DNA from: Lacticaseibacillus camelliae DSM 22697 = JCM 13995
GTDB lineage: Bacteria > Bacillota > Bacilli > Lactobacillales > Lactobacillaceae
NCBI RefSeq assembly: GCF_001311195.1
Contig: NZ_BBAJ01000015.1
Span: 1-43,097, forward strand
Direction: 5' to 3'
Length of the DNA: 43,097 bases
The notes under the pieces were generated by a model that ran no database searches, was not told the origin of the DNA, and was given only the letters and a program-made list of their open reading frames with translations. The position numbers and the translations under genes are program-made. Below, piece after piece: positions 1 through 7,158 of the stretch. Each line of letters begins with the position of its first letter. Position 1 is the stretch's first letter.

Positions 1-21
1 TTTAACTTGTTTGGTTTCCAT
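1..21 (-). CDS. Start of a gene running off the left edge, probably the DUF3021 membrane partner of the LytTR gene
   Basis: An ATG lies at 21-19 and overlaps the TAA stop of the upstream LytTR gene by one base (TAATG), a sign of translational coupling. Only seven codons are in the window (M E T K Q V K). In Firmicutes a short LytTR protein is very often followed by a DUF3021 membrane protein in this arrangement, so that is the likely identity. It is inferred from context only, because the coding sequence itself is too short to judge. Confidence 0.4.
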
Positions 22-467
22 TACAAACCCCTCATTTCGTTTAAGCGGTCGACTAGCGCTTTGTAATAGCGCCGCGATGCGTAGACCTGTTTATGACTGT
101 TTTGAAACTCCACTAGGCAATCTGATAGCGAACGGTTGATTGCTGAAACTTGGTTTAAGTTGATGATCACCGACTTGGCCACCTGCATGAAACTGCCAGG
201 CAGCGACTCGGCCAGCTCGTACAGCTTTTGCTTGCTGGTGAAAATGTCGTCCTTAGTGTGGACCTGAAGCGTGCGGTCCTGCGTTTCAATGAACAGAATC
301 GTCGGCAGCGGCAGGAAACGTTCAAGCGTGTCTTGGAACACTGGCAGGGTGGGGGCAGTGGGTGCGGCCAGCGCGTTTTTCACCGCGGCAGCCGCCTCCT
401 GATCTTTGGCCCGAATGACCAGTTCCGGTTCCTTCAGGTCCGGATCAGTTTCAATTTTGATTTTCAT
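21..467 (-). CDS. LytTR-domain DNA-binding protein
   Basis: 148-residue protein without a receiver domain. The C-terminal ~95 residues fit a LytTR DNA-binding domain: a strand around ILFIETQDRTLQVHT, then YELAESLPGSFMQVAKSVIINLNQV, and an RRYYKALVDRLNEM tail. The N-terminal ~45 residues are poorly conserved. The ATG at 467 has a GGAGG site 8 bases upstream. Its stop overlaps the start of the next gene. Short LytTR proteins of this kind act as transcription regulators, often autoregulatory, and pair with a membrane protein that modulates them. The target genes cannot be told from the sequence. Confidence 0.85.
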   Translation of the reverse strand: MKIKIETDPDLKEPELVIRAKDQEAAAAVKNALAAPTAPTLPVFQDTLERFLPLPTILFIETQDRTLQVHTKDDIFTSKQKLYELAESLPGSFMQVAKSVIINLNQVSAINRSLSDCLVEFQNSHKQVYASRRYYKALVDRLNEMRGL

Positions 468-545
468 TGCCCCACCTCCTCGCTTGGTACTTCATTATTA
501 GACCATTAAAATTCGCTGAGTGAAATACCTTGTACGTATCCGGTC

Positions 546-576
546 AAAAAAACCGCGTGACTGGTTAGGCACGCGG
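546..576 (-). terminator. Intrinsic terminator, minus strand
   Basis: A perfect 7-bp stem (CCGCGTG at 553-559 with CACGCGG at 570-576) is followed on the minus strand by seven T (546-552). It would stop transcripts coming from the right, but no minus-strand gene is visible there. It lies in a cluster of five hairpins between 553 and 781. Confidence 0.55.
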
Positions 577-642
577 AAAGGAATCAAAGGTTTCTGAGAA
601 TATTGGTGCTCTAAGCGGGGCTGTGTTTTAGTGCGCTCTCTA

Positions 643-665
643 GCCAGACCGCGTTGCGGTCTGGC
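643..665. other. Perfect 10-bp hairpin
   Basis: GCCAGACCGC (643-652) pairs perfectly with GCGGTCTGGC (656-665) across a three-base loop GTT. There is no T-run on either side, so it is a structured element and not an obvious terminator. It is the second of five consecutive hairpins. Confidence 0.6.
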
Positions 666-673
666 GTCGAGTG

Positions 674-707
674 GCAGTCTCTAAGCGCTAAAGCGCTAAG
701 AGACTGC
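674..707. other. 16-bp hairpin with one mismatch
   Basis: Bases 674-689 pair with 692-707 over 16 positions with one mismatch and a two-base AA loop. No T-run follows on either strand directly. It is the longest hairpin of the 553-781 cluster and unlike ordinary gene-end terminators because of its minimal loop. Confidence 0.6.
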
Positions 708-709
708 GC

Positions 710-740
710 AAAAAAGGCCATCACTGGGTGGGTGATGGCC
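710..740 (-). terminator. Intrinsic terminator, minus strand
   Basis: GGCCATCAC (716-724) pairs perfectly with GTGATGGCC (732-740). Six A at 710-715 become a T-run after the stem on the minus strand. As with the terminator at 546-576, no minus-strand gene is visible upstream of it. Confidence 0.5.
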
Positions 741-755
741 AAGGAGTAAGGATTG

Positions 756-781
756 GCGAAACGGCTGGGCGGCCGTTTCGC
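756..781 (+). terminator. Hairpin with T-run just before a small peptide gene
   Basis: GCGAAACGGC (756-765) pairs perfectly with GCCGTTTCGC (772-781) and is followed by GATTTTT on the plus strand. It ends 14 bases before the ribosome site of the 23-codon gene at 806, so it could act as an attenuator for it or close an upstream small RNA. Confidence 0.45.
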
Positions 782-805
782 GATTTTTACTTTGGAGGAG
801 TAAAA

Positions 806-877
806 ATGAAAAAGTTGGGTATGGGTATGGAAATGAGTGGGTGGCTCATCTCTATACTGGTTAATCTAATCCCATAA
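806..877 (+). CDS. Small hydrophobic 23-residue peptide
   Basis: An ATG with a strong ribosome site (GGAGGAG at 794-800) opens a 23-codon frame ending in TAA. The peptide begins MKKLGMGMEMSG and ends WLISILVNLIP: a short basic start, a Gly/Met-rich stretch, then a hydrophobic tail. An intrinsic terminator follows at 926-952, so the unit has its own translation signal and end. I do not recognise the family. A signalling peptide, a small membrane toxin or a leader peptide are all possible; nothing in the sequence decides between them. Confidence 0.5.
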   Translation: MKKLGMGMEMSGWLISILVNLIP

Positions 878-925
878 TGTGAAGAAATTGTGACGTTCAC
901 GACCCTAATCAAAAAAAATTTGCTG

Positions 926-952
926 GGGCAAGCGCAATTAATTGCCCTTTTT
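926..952 (+). terminator. Terminator after the small peptide gene
   Basis: Stem GGGCAA (926-931) with TTGCCC (942-947), a 10-base loop, then five T. It lies about 50 bases after the stop of the 23-codon gene. Confidence 0.6.
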
Positions 953-989
953 AAAATCAGAGCTTAGGCTGAGGGTGGAGGTGAATCAA

Positions 990-1344
990 ATGGAGCTAAC
1001 TTTTGACGACGCGGCGGTGGCAAAATCCAGCCGCACTTGGGACCAGATAAGAAATTACTATTAACGTTTGAGGATGGGGTCGGCCAGTACTCCCAGCATG
1101 CCATGATTCACATGATGATCCAATTCACGCTGAATGTGGTGGCCCAAACTGCCCCCACTGACGGTATAACGTCGTGGTCGACTCGAACCTGGGACCGATC
1201 CTGATCAAGGACTACTCGGCTGAAGACCTGGATGAACACCTGACCGTTCACCTGAACAAGACGTTGAACACCATGCAGCTCAGCGGGGATGGCGGCGTCA
1301 TCGACAGCGACATGGGGTTCTTGGATTTTACTGAAAAGAAATAG
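990..1344 (+). pseudogene. HesB/IscA-like iron-sulfur biosynthesis family protein, two frameshifts
   Basis: The ATG at 990 follows a GGTGGAGGTG ribosome site. Reading across two frame changes gives a protein of about 118 residues with the features of the lactobacillar Fe-S biosynthesis family: LLLTFEDGVGQYS near the start, VVVDSNLGPILIKDYS in the middle and TLNTMQLSGDGGVIDSD near the end. The first break is in the A4 run at 1022-1025 (five A would restore the frame, giving A-K-I-Q-P). The second is near 1165 (one T short, D-G-Y-N-V-V). No stop codons or bad substitutions occur in the corrected reading, so the gene may be intact in the organism. The family is thought to bind Fe-S clusters; its exact role in lactobacilli is not settled. 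Confidence 0.7.
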
Positions 1345-1422
1345 GTTGAGGCTTCTTTCTCTTGAATTAAGTGCCGCTTGGGTTAAAATTTAACCTGGCA
1401 ACTGAATTCGGGAGGTTAAATT

Positions 1423-1841
1423 TTGAATTACACGTTTGAATCGGCATTGACGATCCATGAAATCAAAGCGCTGTATGGCGCGGTTCACATGACGCATTAC
1501 CTGAACGACCCAGCGGAAACGGCGCGGGGCATCGCCAACTCGACGCTGCTCACGGCGCGCGATGGCGACAAGCTGGTCGGCGTGATCCGCGGCGTTTCGG
1601 ACATGCATACCATTGTGTTTGTGCAGGATCTGATTGTGCTGCCCGAGTACCAGCATCAAGGCATCGGCACCGAGCTGCTGGACCAATTTGACGAGTACTT
1701 CAAGCAGGTCGACCGCATCGTAATCGTCACGACCAATGAACCATGGCGGCATTTTACGAACACGCCGGCTTCCAGCGCGGCAGTGATACGAAGGTGGCCA
1801 CCTTTGTGCGGCCACGCAAACTGCTTGAGCCGAAGTTTTAA
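1423..1841 (+). pseudogene. GNAT-family N-acetyltransferase, one frameshift
   Basis: A TTG start at 1423 lies 7 bases after GGAGG. The first ~105 residues show a GNAT fold, with the acetyl-CoA loop region IVLPEYQHQGIGTELLDQF (Q-x-x-G-I-G). The frame breaks near 1743, where one A is missing (E-P-M-A-A-F-Y). In the restored frame the typical ending FYEHAGFQRGSDTKVATFVR follows, with TAA at 1839-1841. The product is about 139 residues. The substrate is unknown. The following gene starts 27 bases downstream on the same strand, so the two may be cotranscribed. Confidence 0.8.
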
Positions 1842-1868
1842 CCGGCGCTAAACGTCAGGGAGGCAGAC

Positions 1869-2162
1869 ATGGAACCGACAGAAAACGTCACGAGAGAGCA
1901 AAAGGCCGAAGGGGCGAACCTGCTGCTTGAGCAGGGGTATATTACCGAGCGCGACGAGCCAACCATGATGGACGAGCAGTGGTGTCACGAGTACCTGGAG
2001 CAGGTCAACGACGAGCTGCGGCTGCGCACGCTGACGCCGCGCGGCGAATTGAAACTGTTCCACTATTACATGGGTCCCGGTTCGATTATTTACGATCCGG
2101 AGCGCTTTTCCGAGGCGGAGGCGAAGGCGGTGTTGCAAAAGGCGCTGGGCTTTGCCAAGTGA
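1869..2162 (+). CDS. Conserved small protein of unknown function
   Basis: 97-residue acidic soluble protein with a good ribosome site (GGGAGG, 8 bases before the ATG). No signal peptide or membrane segment is seen. It is rich in Glu, Leu and Tyr and contains TLTPRGELKLFHYYMGPGSIIYD. I do not recognise the family. It closely follows the GNAT gene and ends at a bidirectional terminator. Confidence 0.7.
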   Translation: MEPTENVTREQKAEGANLLLEQGYITERDEPTMMDEQWCHEYLEQVNDELRLRTLTPRGELKLFHYYMGPGSIIYDPERFSEAEAKAVLQKALGFAK

Positions 2163-2167
2163 TCAGC

Positions 2168-2204
2168 AAAAGCAGCGTGAAGATTCATTCTTCACGCTGC
2201 TTTT
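2168..2204. terminator. Bidirectional terminator between convergent genes
   Basis: A 15-bp perfect stem (2168-2182 with 2190-2204) with a 7-base loop and A4/T4 ends. It serves the plus-strand gene ending at 2162 and the minus-strand oxidoreductase ending at 2207. Confidence 0.85.
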
Positions 2205-2206
2205 CG

Positions 2207-3231
2207 TTAGGCCTCAAACGGGCCATCTAGCACAATTTTGCCGGCTTGATGGCCTGCCATCAACGTTCTTAGGCCGGTCTTAATGTTGGCCGCATTGATC
2301 TTGTCAAACCGCGTCGTGACACTGGGGTCGATCAAGCCGACAGCGGCCAGTGTGGCCAGTTGTGAGAGGATGTGGCCTTGGCTGGCCATGTCATGGTGGA
2401 AGTCGCTTTTGGCAAACATGAACTCGAAGTCAAGGCTGGCGCCCTTTGGTTTCAGTGCGGTCACGTCGAGCGGCCCCTGCGGCGTTGCGACCGCGCCCAC
2501 GTGGCCGAACGGGGCGACCAGCTGGGCGGCTAGGTCCAGGTAGGGCTCAGTCGCGTACAAGATGGCCACGGCGTCGACAACCGGATAGCCGGCGGCGTGA
2601 ACGGCAGCGATGAGGTCCTCATGATAGTTTAGGGGCACATCGACGCCGTGGCGGGCAAGCCAGTCGAAATGCCGGGTGCTAGCGGTGGCCAGCACCGTCA
2701 TGCCTGTCCAGTGGGCGAGTTGACTGAGCATAGAGCCAACGCCGCCTGCGCCGTTAATGATCAGCAGCGTTTTACCTTTGTTCGCCTGGGCTGCCGGGAC
2801 AAAGTTCATCTTTTCAAACAACAGTTCCCATGCGGTCAGTCCAACTAGGGGCAGGGCCGCAGCGTCACCTGCCGTCAGGTTTGCAGGCGCTTGAGCGATC
2901 AGCTCAGCGGCCACGGCCTGGTATTGCTCAAAGCTGCCAGGCCGCTTGGTGGTACCAGCGTACATGACGCGCTCGCCGGGCTTAAACCGGGAGACGCCAC
3001 TGCCAACGGCGGTGATCACACCGCACGCATCGTAACCCAGGATCCGTGGGGCCTGCTGCTGGTTCAGCGCCGCGCGCTGCTTTTCGTCAACTGGATTCAG
3101 CGCGATGGCTTGGACCTGAACCACAACATCGTCAGTGCCGGGGTTGGGGCGCTTCAGGTCGATGGGGACCAAGCTGGCGGCATCATCCAGGGCGACCCCG
3201 TCATACGCGGCAAAGCAAGGTTTTCGAACAT
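2207..3231 (-). CDS. Zinc-type alcohol dehydrogenase / quinone oxidoreductase-like MDR protein (N-terminal frameshift)
   Basis: Medium-chain dehydrogenase/reductase of about 340 residues. The GroES-like half holds NPVDEKQR and ILGYDACGVITAVGSGV. The Rossmann half holds LLIINGAGGVGSMLSQLA (NADPH binding) and ends with KIVLDGPFEA. The classical structural zinc cysteines are absent, as in quinone oxidoreductase-like members. The best start is the ATG at 3231-3229, which has an AAGGGAG site, but it joins the main frame only if the A4 run (plus-strand T4 at 3221-3224) is really A5. Otherwise translation would have to begin internally at a TTG. The substrate is probably a small carbonyl or quinone. 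Confidence 0.85.
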
Positions 3232-3316
3232 AGAATACGACTCCCTTCGATTGTGCTATATTTATTGTAGCCGTTTTTGATCAATAATTGATGAAACTTG
3301 CGAAAGAAGGCCGCCT

Positions 3317-3751
3317 ATGCGCAGCAATCGTAAAGGGTCCCGCACCCAGCTCTGGATTAACTTGCTCTTATTTGTGTTTGGCTGCTTGTTCAGCTGGTTT
3401 GCCTGGTACGTGACTCAACCGCAAACGCCGGTGGCCATGACCGCTGCACTGAGCTTTGGCTTCGGCACGGTGATTCTCGTCGGCCTGTTAGCGTACTTTG
3501 ATTCCGCGACCCACACGCGGTGGGGCAGATTCTTCGTCGACCTGGGGTTGGGGTTGGCCATCGTGGCCCTGCTATACGTGTACCTGATCGGCCTTGTGGT
3601 GATGTGGCAGGTCATTGTGGCGGTGGTGCTGGTGATTGCCGCACTGGCCGGCTTGTTTGCGCTGCGCAAGCCGAATCGGGCTGCTGACCGCGGGCCAATG
3701 CCCCCGGATTACTTTGGTGAAGAGGAACATGATCAAAGCAAGAGCAAGTAA
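3317..3751 (+). CDS. Four-helix membrane protein of unknown function
   Basis: 144-residue protein with a basic start (MRSNRKGSRTQ), four hydrophobic segments (about residues 13-33, 39-60, 73-92 and 95-116) and a charged C-terminal tail ending EEEHDQSKSK. A ribosome site AAGAAGG precedes the ATG. No catalytic motif is visible and I do not recognise the family. A strong terminator follows at 3770-3801. Confidence 0.7.
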   Translation: MRSNRKGSRTQLWINLLLFVFGCLFSWFAWYVTQPQTPVAMTAALSFGFGTVILVGLLAYFDSATHTRWGRFFVDLGLGLAIVALLYVYLIGLVVMWQVIVAVVLVIAALAGLFALRKPNRAADRGPMPPDYFGEEEHDQSKSK

Positions 3752-3769
3752 GCGCGCTTTGGTCCACGC

Positions 3770-3801
3770 AAAAACCGTCTGGCAGATGCCAGGCGGTTTT
3801 T
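3770..3801. terminator. Bidirectional terminator
   Basis: A 14-bp stem (3770-3783 with 3788-3801, one G-T pair) with loop AGAT and A5/T5 ends lies between two convergent genes. Confidence 0.85.
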
Positions 3802-3818
3802 CAGTAATCGAACTTGGG

Positions 3819-4290
3819 TTACTGGACCTGCTGGATGCGGATCTCAATGTTTTGCGGCACGCGCGGGCGCAGAATGCTAATCAGCGATTGCAAATCGCTG
3901 CGGAACGTTAGCCGCACGAAGCGGCGAGCAGACAGCCCGAACACGGCGACGACCATCGACTGGCCGTTTGGCAGCTGCAGCGGCGTCAGGGTCACCCCGA
4001 CGAGCCGTGTGTAGGGAATGACCCGCGAGAACAGGCCCACATTGATCAAGCGCGTCGGGGTCAGGCCGGTGCTGCCGGTCATCACGGTCAGGGTCAAGAA
4101 GGCGGCCATGAACACGACGTAATACATGTTGCCGACACCGGTGCTGACGAACCAGAAGCCAAAGAAGACCGCCATCACCAGTTGGAAGGTCGAGTATGCG
4201 CCGCGCACGTCGATTTTACTTTGCCAAAAAAAGGTAATAACCGCCGAGGCAAATCAATGCGGCATCAAGAATAATTAGAAAAGCGTTCAT
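3819..4290 (-). CDS. Membrane protein of unknown function (N-terminal frameshift in a T7 run)
   Basis: The ATG at 4290-4288 overlaps the TGA stop of the AI-2E family transporter gene (ATGA), so translation is probably coupled. The first 23 codons form one membrane segment (MNAFLIILDAALICLGG). The frame then breaks in a run of seven A (plus strand 4226-4232); six would join it to SKIDVRGAYSTFQLVMAVFF and the rest of the protein. Two or three further membrane segments follow, then a ~75-residue soluble C-terminal domain (FSRVIPYTRLVGVTLTPLQL ... RFVRLTFR) that resembles small PH-like domains. I know no function for it. Confidence 0.6.
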
Positions 4291-5465
4291 TTTAGATTAT
4301 CTACTTTCTCCTGCGGTGTCGGTTGCAGGTTATCATTTGAAACATCACTTGGGTAAAGCCCGGAGACCTGCTGGTACCACTTGAACAAGCGTACCACGAT
4401 GATTTTGATCACTGCAAAGCCCGGAATCCCCAAGATCACCCCAATCAGGCCGAACATGGAGCCTGCGGTCAGCAGGACCACGACAATCGTGATTGGGTGC
4501 ATCTCTAGTTTACTCCCCATGACAAATGGTGAGATCAATTGTGTCTCGAGTAACCACTCGATGAAGAAGACGACGATCACGGCGATGAACATCTTTGGTC
4601 CCTGGATCGCCCCCATGATCAGTGCGGGCACCATCGCGAGTGCGGAACCGAAGTACGGGATCAGGTTTAACGGCGCTGCCAGCATCCCGAAAATCAGGCC
4701 GTAGCGCAACCCGATAATCGAGTAGCCGACCATGAAGATGATCCCGACGGCGATGGCGACAGTGAGCTGTCCTTGCACGTACGAGCCGACCTTGACGTTC
4801 ATTTCGTGCAGCATGTCGCCAAAACTCTTGCGCTGCTTGGTGGGAATTAGATGCAGCACCATCGGCGTGAACTTGTTGCCGTCTTTGAGCATGAAGAACA
4901 GGATGATCGGCGCGGTTGCCACGGTGACCACCACGGTGCCGACCGTGGAGATGATCGATGACAGCGACGACAGGGTCCCTGACAGAATCGTTGAGCCGCG
5001 CTTGGACACCCAGGTCTGAATCTCGGTGGCGAATTGGCTGAGCTGCTTGTCGCTAAAAATATTCTGCTGGTTGTTTAGCGCGGTGACCCATTTGACGAGG
5101 TCGTCCCAGTAAGTCGGGGTGGCATTGATAAAACTGCGCAACTGGCTTTCAATCGGTGGCACCACCCGGGTGATGGCCAGAACAATCAGGCCAATCAGGA
5201 GCAGGAACACCAAGGCGATGGCGAGGAGTCGCTTTAACCCGTGGTGCTGCAGCCAGTTGACGACAGGGTTCAGCATGTAGAAGAGAATGCCAGCAAGAAT
5301 GAAGGGTGGGGCGACAATGCTGAGAAAACTCAGCACCGGCTGGAACACCCACGCAATTTTCGTGAAGATAAAAATCGCCAGCAGGCCAAGCACCAGGTCA
5401 ACTAGGATCACGGCAAACTTGTTGTTCAAAAACCGCTGGTAAAATTGTGAGCGTTTTGTTTGCAT
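4287..5465 (-). CDS. AI-2E family transporter (UPF0118)
   Basis: 392-residue integral membrane protein with about seven to eight membrane segments and the family layout: two N-terminal helices, a large loop (residues ~100-170), then the conserved C-terminal helix set with GMLAAPLNLIPYFGSALA and LIGVILGIPGFAV. The family is named for one autoinducer-2 exporter, but many members export other small molecules or ions, so the substrate is unknown. The ATG has AAAGGGG upstream. It is the first gene of a two-gene operon with the membrane protein at 3819-4290. luxS lies 26 kb away and gives no direct link. Confidence 0.85.
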   Translation of the reverse strand: MQTKRSQFYQRFLNNKFAVILVDLVLGLLAIFIFTKIAWVFQPVLSFLSIVAPPFILAGILFYMLNPVVNWLQHHGLKRLLAIALVFLLLIGLIVLAITRVVPPIESQLRSFINATPTYWDDLVKWVTALNNQQNIFSDKQLSQFATEIQTWVSKRGSTILSGTLSSLSSIISTVGTVVVTVATAPIILFFMLKDGNKFTPMVLHLIPTKQRKSFGDMLHEMNVKVGSYVQGQLTVAIAVGIIFMVGYSIIGLRYGLIFGMLAAPLNLIPYFGSALAMVPALIMGAIQGPKMFIAVIVVFFIEWLLETQLISPFVMGSKLEMHPITIVVVLLTAGSMFGLIGVILGIPGFAVIKIIVVRLFKWYQQVSGLYPSDVSNDNLQPTPQEKVDNLK

Positions 5466-5623
5466 GCGCGCACCCCTTTAATTTGTCTACTCCCTCTATG
5501 ATACCTAATCCACGGGGTGAAAGCGAATCCGGCGCAAGGCTGATTTGTTTGTGAATTGTAAAGGCCATCAACCAGGAATGCCGACCTAATCGGGTCGTTT
5601 GTAAACGAACTATATACAGAACC

Positions 5624-5652
5624 TTTACAAAAAAACGAGAATTGGGTATAAT
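5624..5652 (+). promoter_or_regulatory. Sigma-A promoter
   Basis: TTTACA (5624-5629) and a perfect TATAAT (5647-5652) are separated by 17 bases. It lies 34 bases before the 63-residue membrane protein gene at 5686. It is among the best promoter matches in the window. Confidence 0.75.
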
Positions 5653-5685
5653 TAAAACCATCAAAACGAAGAGAGGGGGCGCACA

Positions 5686-5877
5686 ATGGGCATGACAATC
5701 TTGAAGTGGACACTGCGGGTGTTGGTCGCAGTGACCGTCGTCCTGTTGGTCATCAATACCGTCTTCGGCATTGGACTGATCGTGGTCGACATGGTGTTCG
5801 GCGGCGTCTACCTGATGCAGCGCAATAAGTGCGATCGCCGGCAGCTGCACCGGCTGGACCTCATGCACCGATTCTAA
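5686..5877 (+). CDS. Small 63-residue membrane protein
   Basis: The ATG follows a GAGAGGGGG ribosome site. The protein is mostly two overlapping hydrophobic stretches (residues ~5-25 and ~28-44) followed by a short basic tail (RNKCDRRQLHRLD). It has its own strong promoter and a terminator, so it is a real single-gene unit. I do not recognise the family. It sits directly upstream of lexA, but the terminator at 5890-5911 separates the two. Confidence 0.7.
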   Translation: MGMTILKWTLRVLVAVTVVLLVINTVFGIGLIVVDMVFGGVYLMQRNKCDRRQLHRLDLMHRF

Positions 5878-5889
5878 TCATCATCCAAG

Positions 5890-5911
5890 AGACTGCTGAG
5901 GCAGTCTTTTT
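5890..5911 (+). terminator. Terminator before lexA
   Basis: AGACTGC (5890-5896) pairs with GCAGTCT (5901-5907) over a four-base loop; the T-run is 5907-5911. Confidence 0.75.
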
Positions 5912-5939
5912 GTTTGGGCCCGGCGAGCAGTGCTTTTAC

Positions 5940-5968
5940 TTGCAAACAAGCGTTCCCACTGGTATGAT
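5940..5968 (+). promoter_or_regulatory. lexA promoter with overlapping SOS box
   Basis: TTGCAA (5940-5945) and TATGAT (5963-5968) are 17 bases apart. Overlapping the -35 and spacer is CAAACAAGCGTTCC (5943-5956), which matches the Gram-positive SOS box CGAACRNRYGTTYC at 13 of 14 positions. LexA bound there would block its own promoter. Confidence 0.8.
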
Positions 5969-5999
5969 AAAGAAAACTAGAGAGCGGAGGCGGACGGCC

Positions 6000-6626
6000 A
6001 TGCCATCCCAAGCAAGTCAGAAACGTTGGAAGCAGATCCTACACACCATTCATGATTCGATTCAAACAAACGGGTTTCCGCCGACAGTGCGGGAAATCGG
6101 TAAGAGCGTGGGGCTGAGTTCCAGTTCCACGGTGGCGGCGTACCTTGATCGACTCCTGGCGGAAGGCTATATTGCCAAGGACCCGGCCAAGCCGCGCACA
6201 CTGATGCTCACCAAGGCGGGGCTGTCATACATCGGCATCGCCGAGGAAGGCATTCCCATTGTCGGCACGGTTGCCGCCGGGGTGCCGATCACCGCAATTG
6301 AAAATATCGACGGGTACTTCCCAATTCCGGATGACCTGGAGTACATTGCGGATGATCTCTTCATCCTCGAAGTGTCAGGTTCGTCCATGATCAAGATCGG
6401 CATTCTGGATGGGGATAAGCTGATCATCAAGAAGCAGGAAACTGCTGAGAACGGTCAGATTGTCGTCGCGATGACGCAGGACGATGAGGCCACAGTCAAG
6501 CGCTTTTACCGCGAAAACGGCGGCGTGCGGTTGCACCCTGAAAATGATTCCATGTCGGACATGTACTTCGACGACGTCTCGATCCTTGGCATCGTGGTGG
6601 GGCTTTACCGCAGCGAAGTGAAATAG
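6000..6626 (+). CDS. lexA: LexA, SOS response repressor and self-cleaving protease
   Basis: 208 residues from the ATG at 6000, chosen because GGAGG lies just upstream and the promoter/SOS box ends at 5968; the frame is open further upstream but that part has no LexA similarity. A winged helix-turn-helix spans residues 1-65 (FPPTVREIGKSVGLSSSSTV). The peptidase part has the Ala93-Gly94 cleavage site (GTVAAGVP), nucleophile Ser129 in SGSSM and general base Lys167 in EATVKRF. It represses DNA-damage genes until RecA filaments trigger autocleavage. It is monocistronic and autoregulated through the 5943 box. Confidence 0.97.
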   Translation: MPSQASQKRWKQILHTIHDSIQTNGFPPTVREIGKSVGLSSSSTVAAYLDRLLAEGYIAKDPAKPRTLMLTKAGLSYIGIAEEGIPIVGTVAAGVPITAIENIDGYFPIPDDLEYIADDLFILEVSGSSMIKIGILDGDKLIIKKQETAENGQIVVAMTQDDEATVKRFYRENGGVRLHPENDSMSDMYFDDVSILGIVVGLYRSEVK

Positions 6627-6636
6627 GTTAAACGCC

Positions 6637-6672
6637 AAAGCGGCGCGACCAGTCTTCTGGTTGCGCCGCTTT
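6637..6672. terminator. Bidirectional terminator after lexA
   Basis: A 16-bp stem (6637-6652 with 6657-6672) with loop TCTT lies between lexA and the convergent lipoprotein gene. Confidence 0.85.
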
Positions 6673-6673
6673 G

Positions 6674-7151
6674 TTAATGCTTGATGGTACTAAGGTCGTC
6701 GTGCTTAACGCGCTGAAATTCGGGCCCGGTTGGGAGTTGCCTGATAGTCGTGGCGCTGAGTTTTTGAAACTCCCAGGTGCCAGTCGGTGAGTTGGGCTGC
6801 GCACGGCCGGTGAACGTATAGGTGTGCTTGCCGAGCGCCAGGCGGGCCGCAAACACGCCGGCATCAGTCGTCACGTAGCCGGCCTGAGCTGTTGAGTAGC
6901 GCTGTACGTCCACAAAGTAACCATCCGTCGAGGCTGTGATCTGCAGGACCTGGTTGGAATCAGTGGTATTGATCCAGTAATGGCCGATCAGATCATCGAT
7001 GCCCGCATTGGTGTTAGGGCGCTTTTGGGGGACGGCTTTCTTGCTGACCTTAACGGCGCTGCTGGTGCTGGCCGATGAGGCCTTTTTTTTGACCGCTGCA
7101 CCCAGCCAAGAGCAGTAGCAGGGTGGTGCTAAGCATGAGCTTTTTCAACAT
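6674..7151 (-). pseudogene. Small lipoprotein of unknown function, frameshift in an A8 run
   Basis: The ATG at 7151-7149 with a TGAGGT site begins MLKKLMLSTTLLLLLAGCSG, a clear lipoprotein signal with lipobox LAGC. The frame breaks in the A8 run (plus-strand T8, 7083-7090). With A7 it continues through a Ser/Lys-rich linker into a domain of about 110 residues (IDDLIGHYWINTTDSNQVLQ ... YVTTDAGVFAARLALGKHTY) ending at 6674. That domain looks like a small beta-rich extracellular module, and I do not recognise the family. It starts 8 bases after the AEC carrier stop, so the two are probably cotranscribed. Confidence 0.7.
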
Positions 7152-7158
7152 GGCTACC

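Noticed and set aside
553-781. CRISPR array suggested by repeated palindromes
   Set aside because: The five hairpins differ in sequence and spacing; there is no repeated unit and no cas gene.
5829-5999. In-frame N-terminal extension of LexA
   Set aside because: It runs through a terminator, promoter and SOS box; the ATG at 6000 has the ribosome site and gives the normal length.
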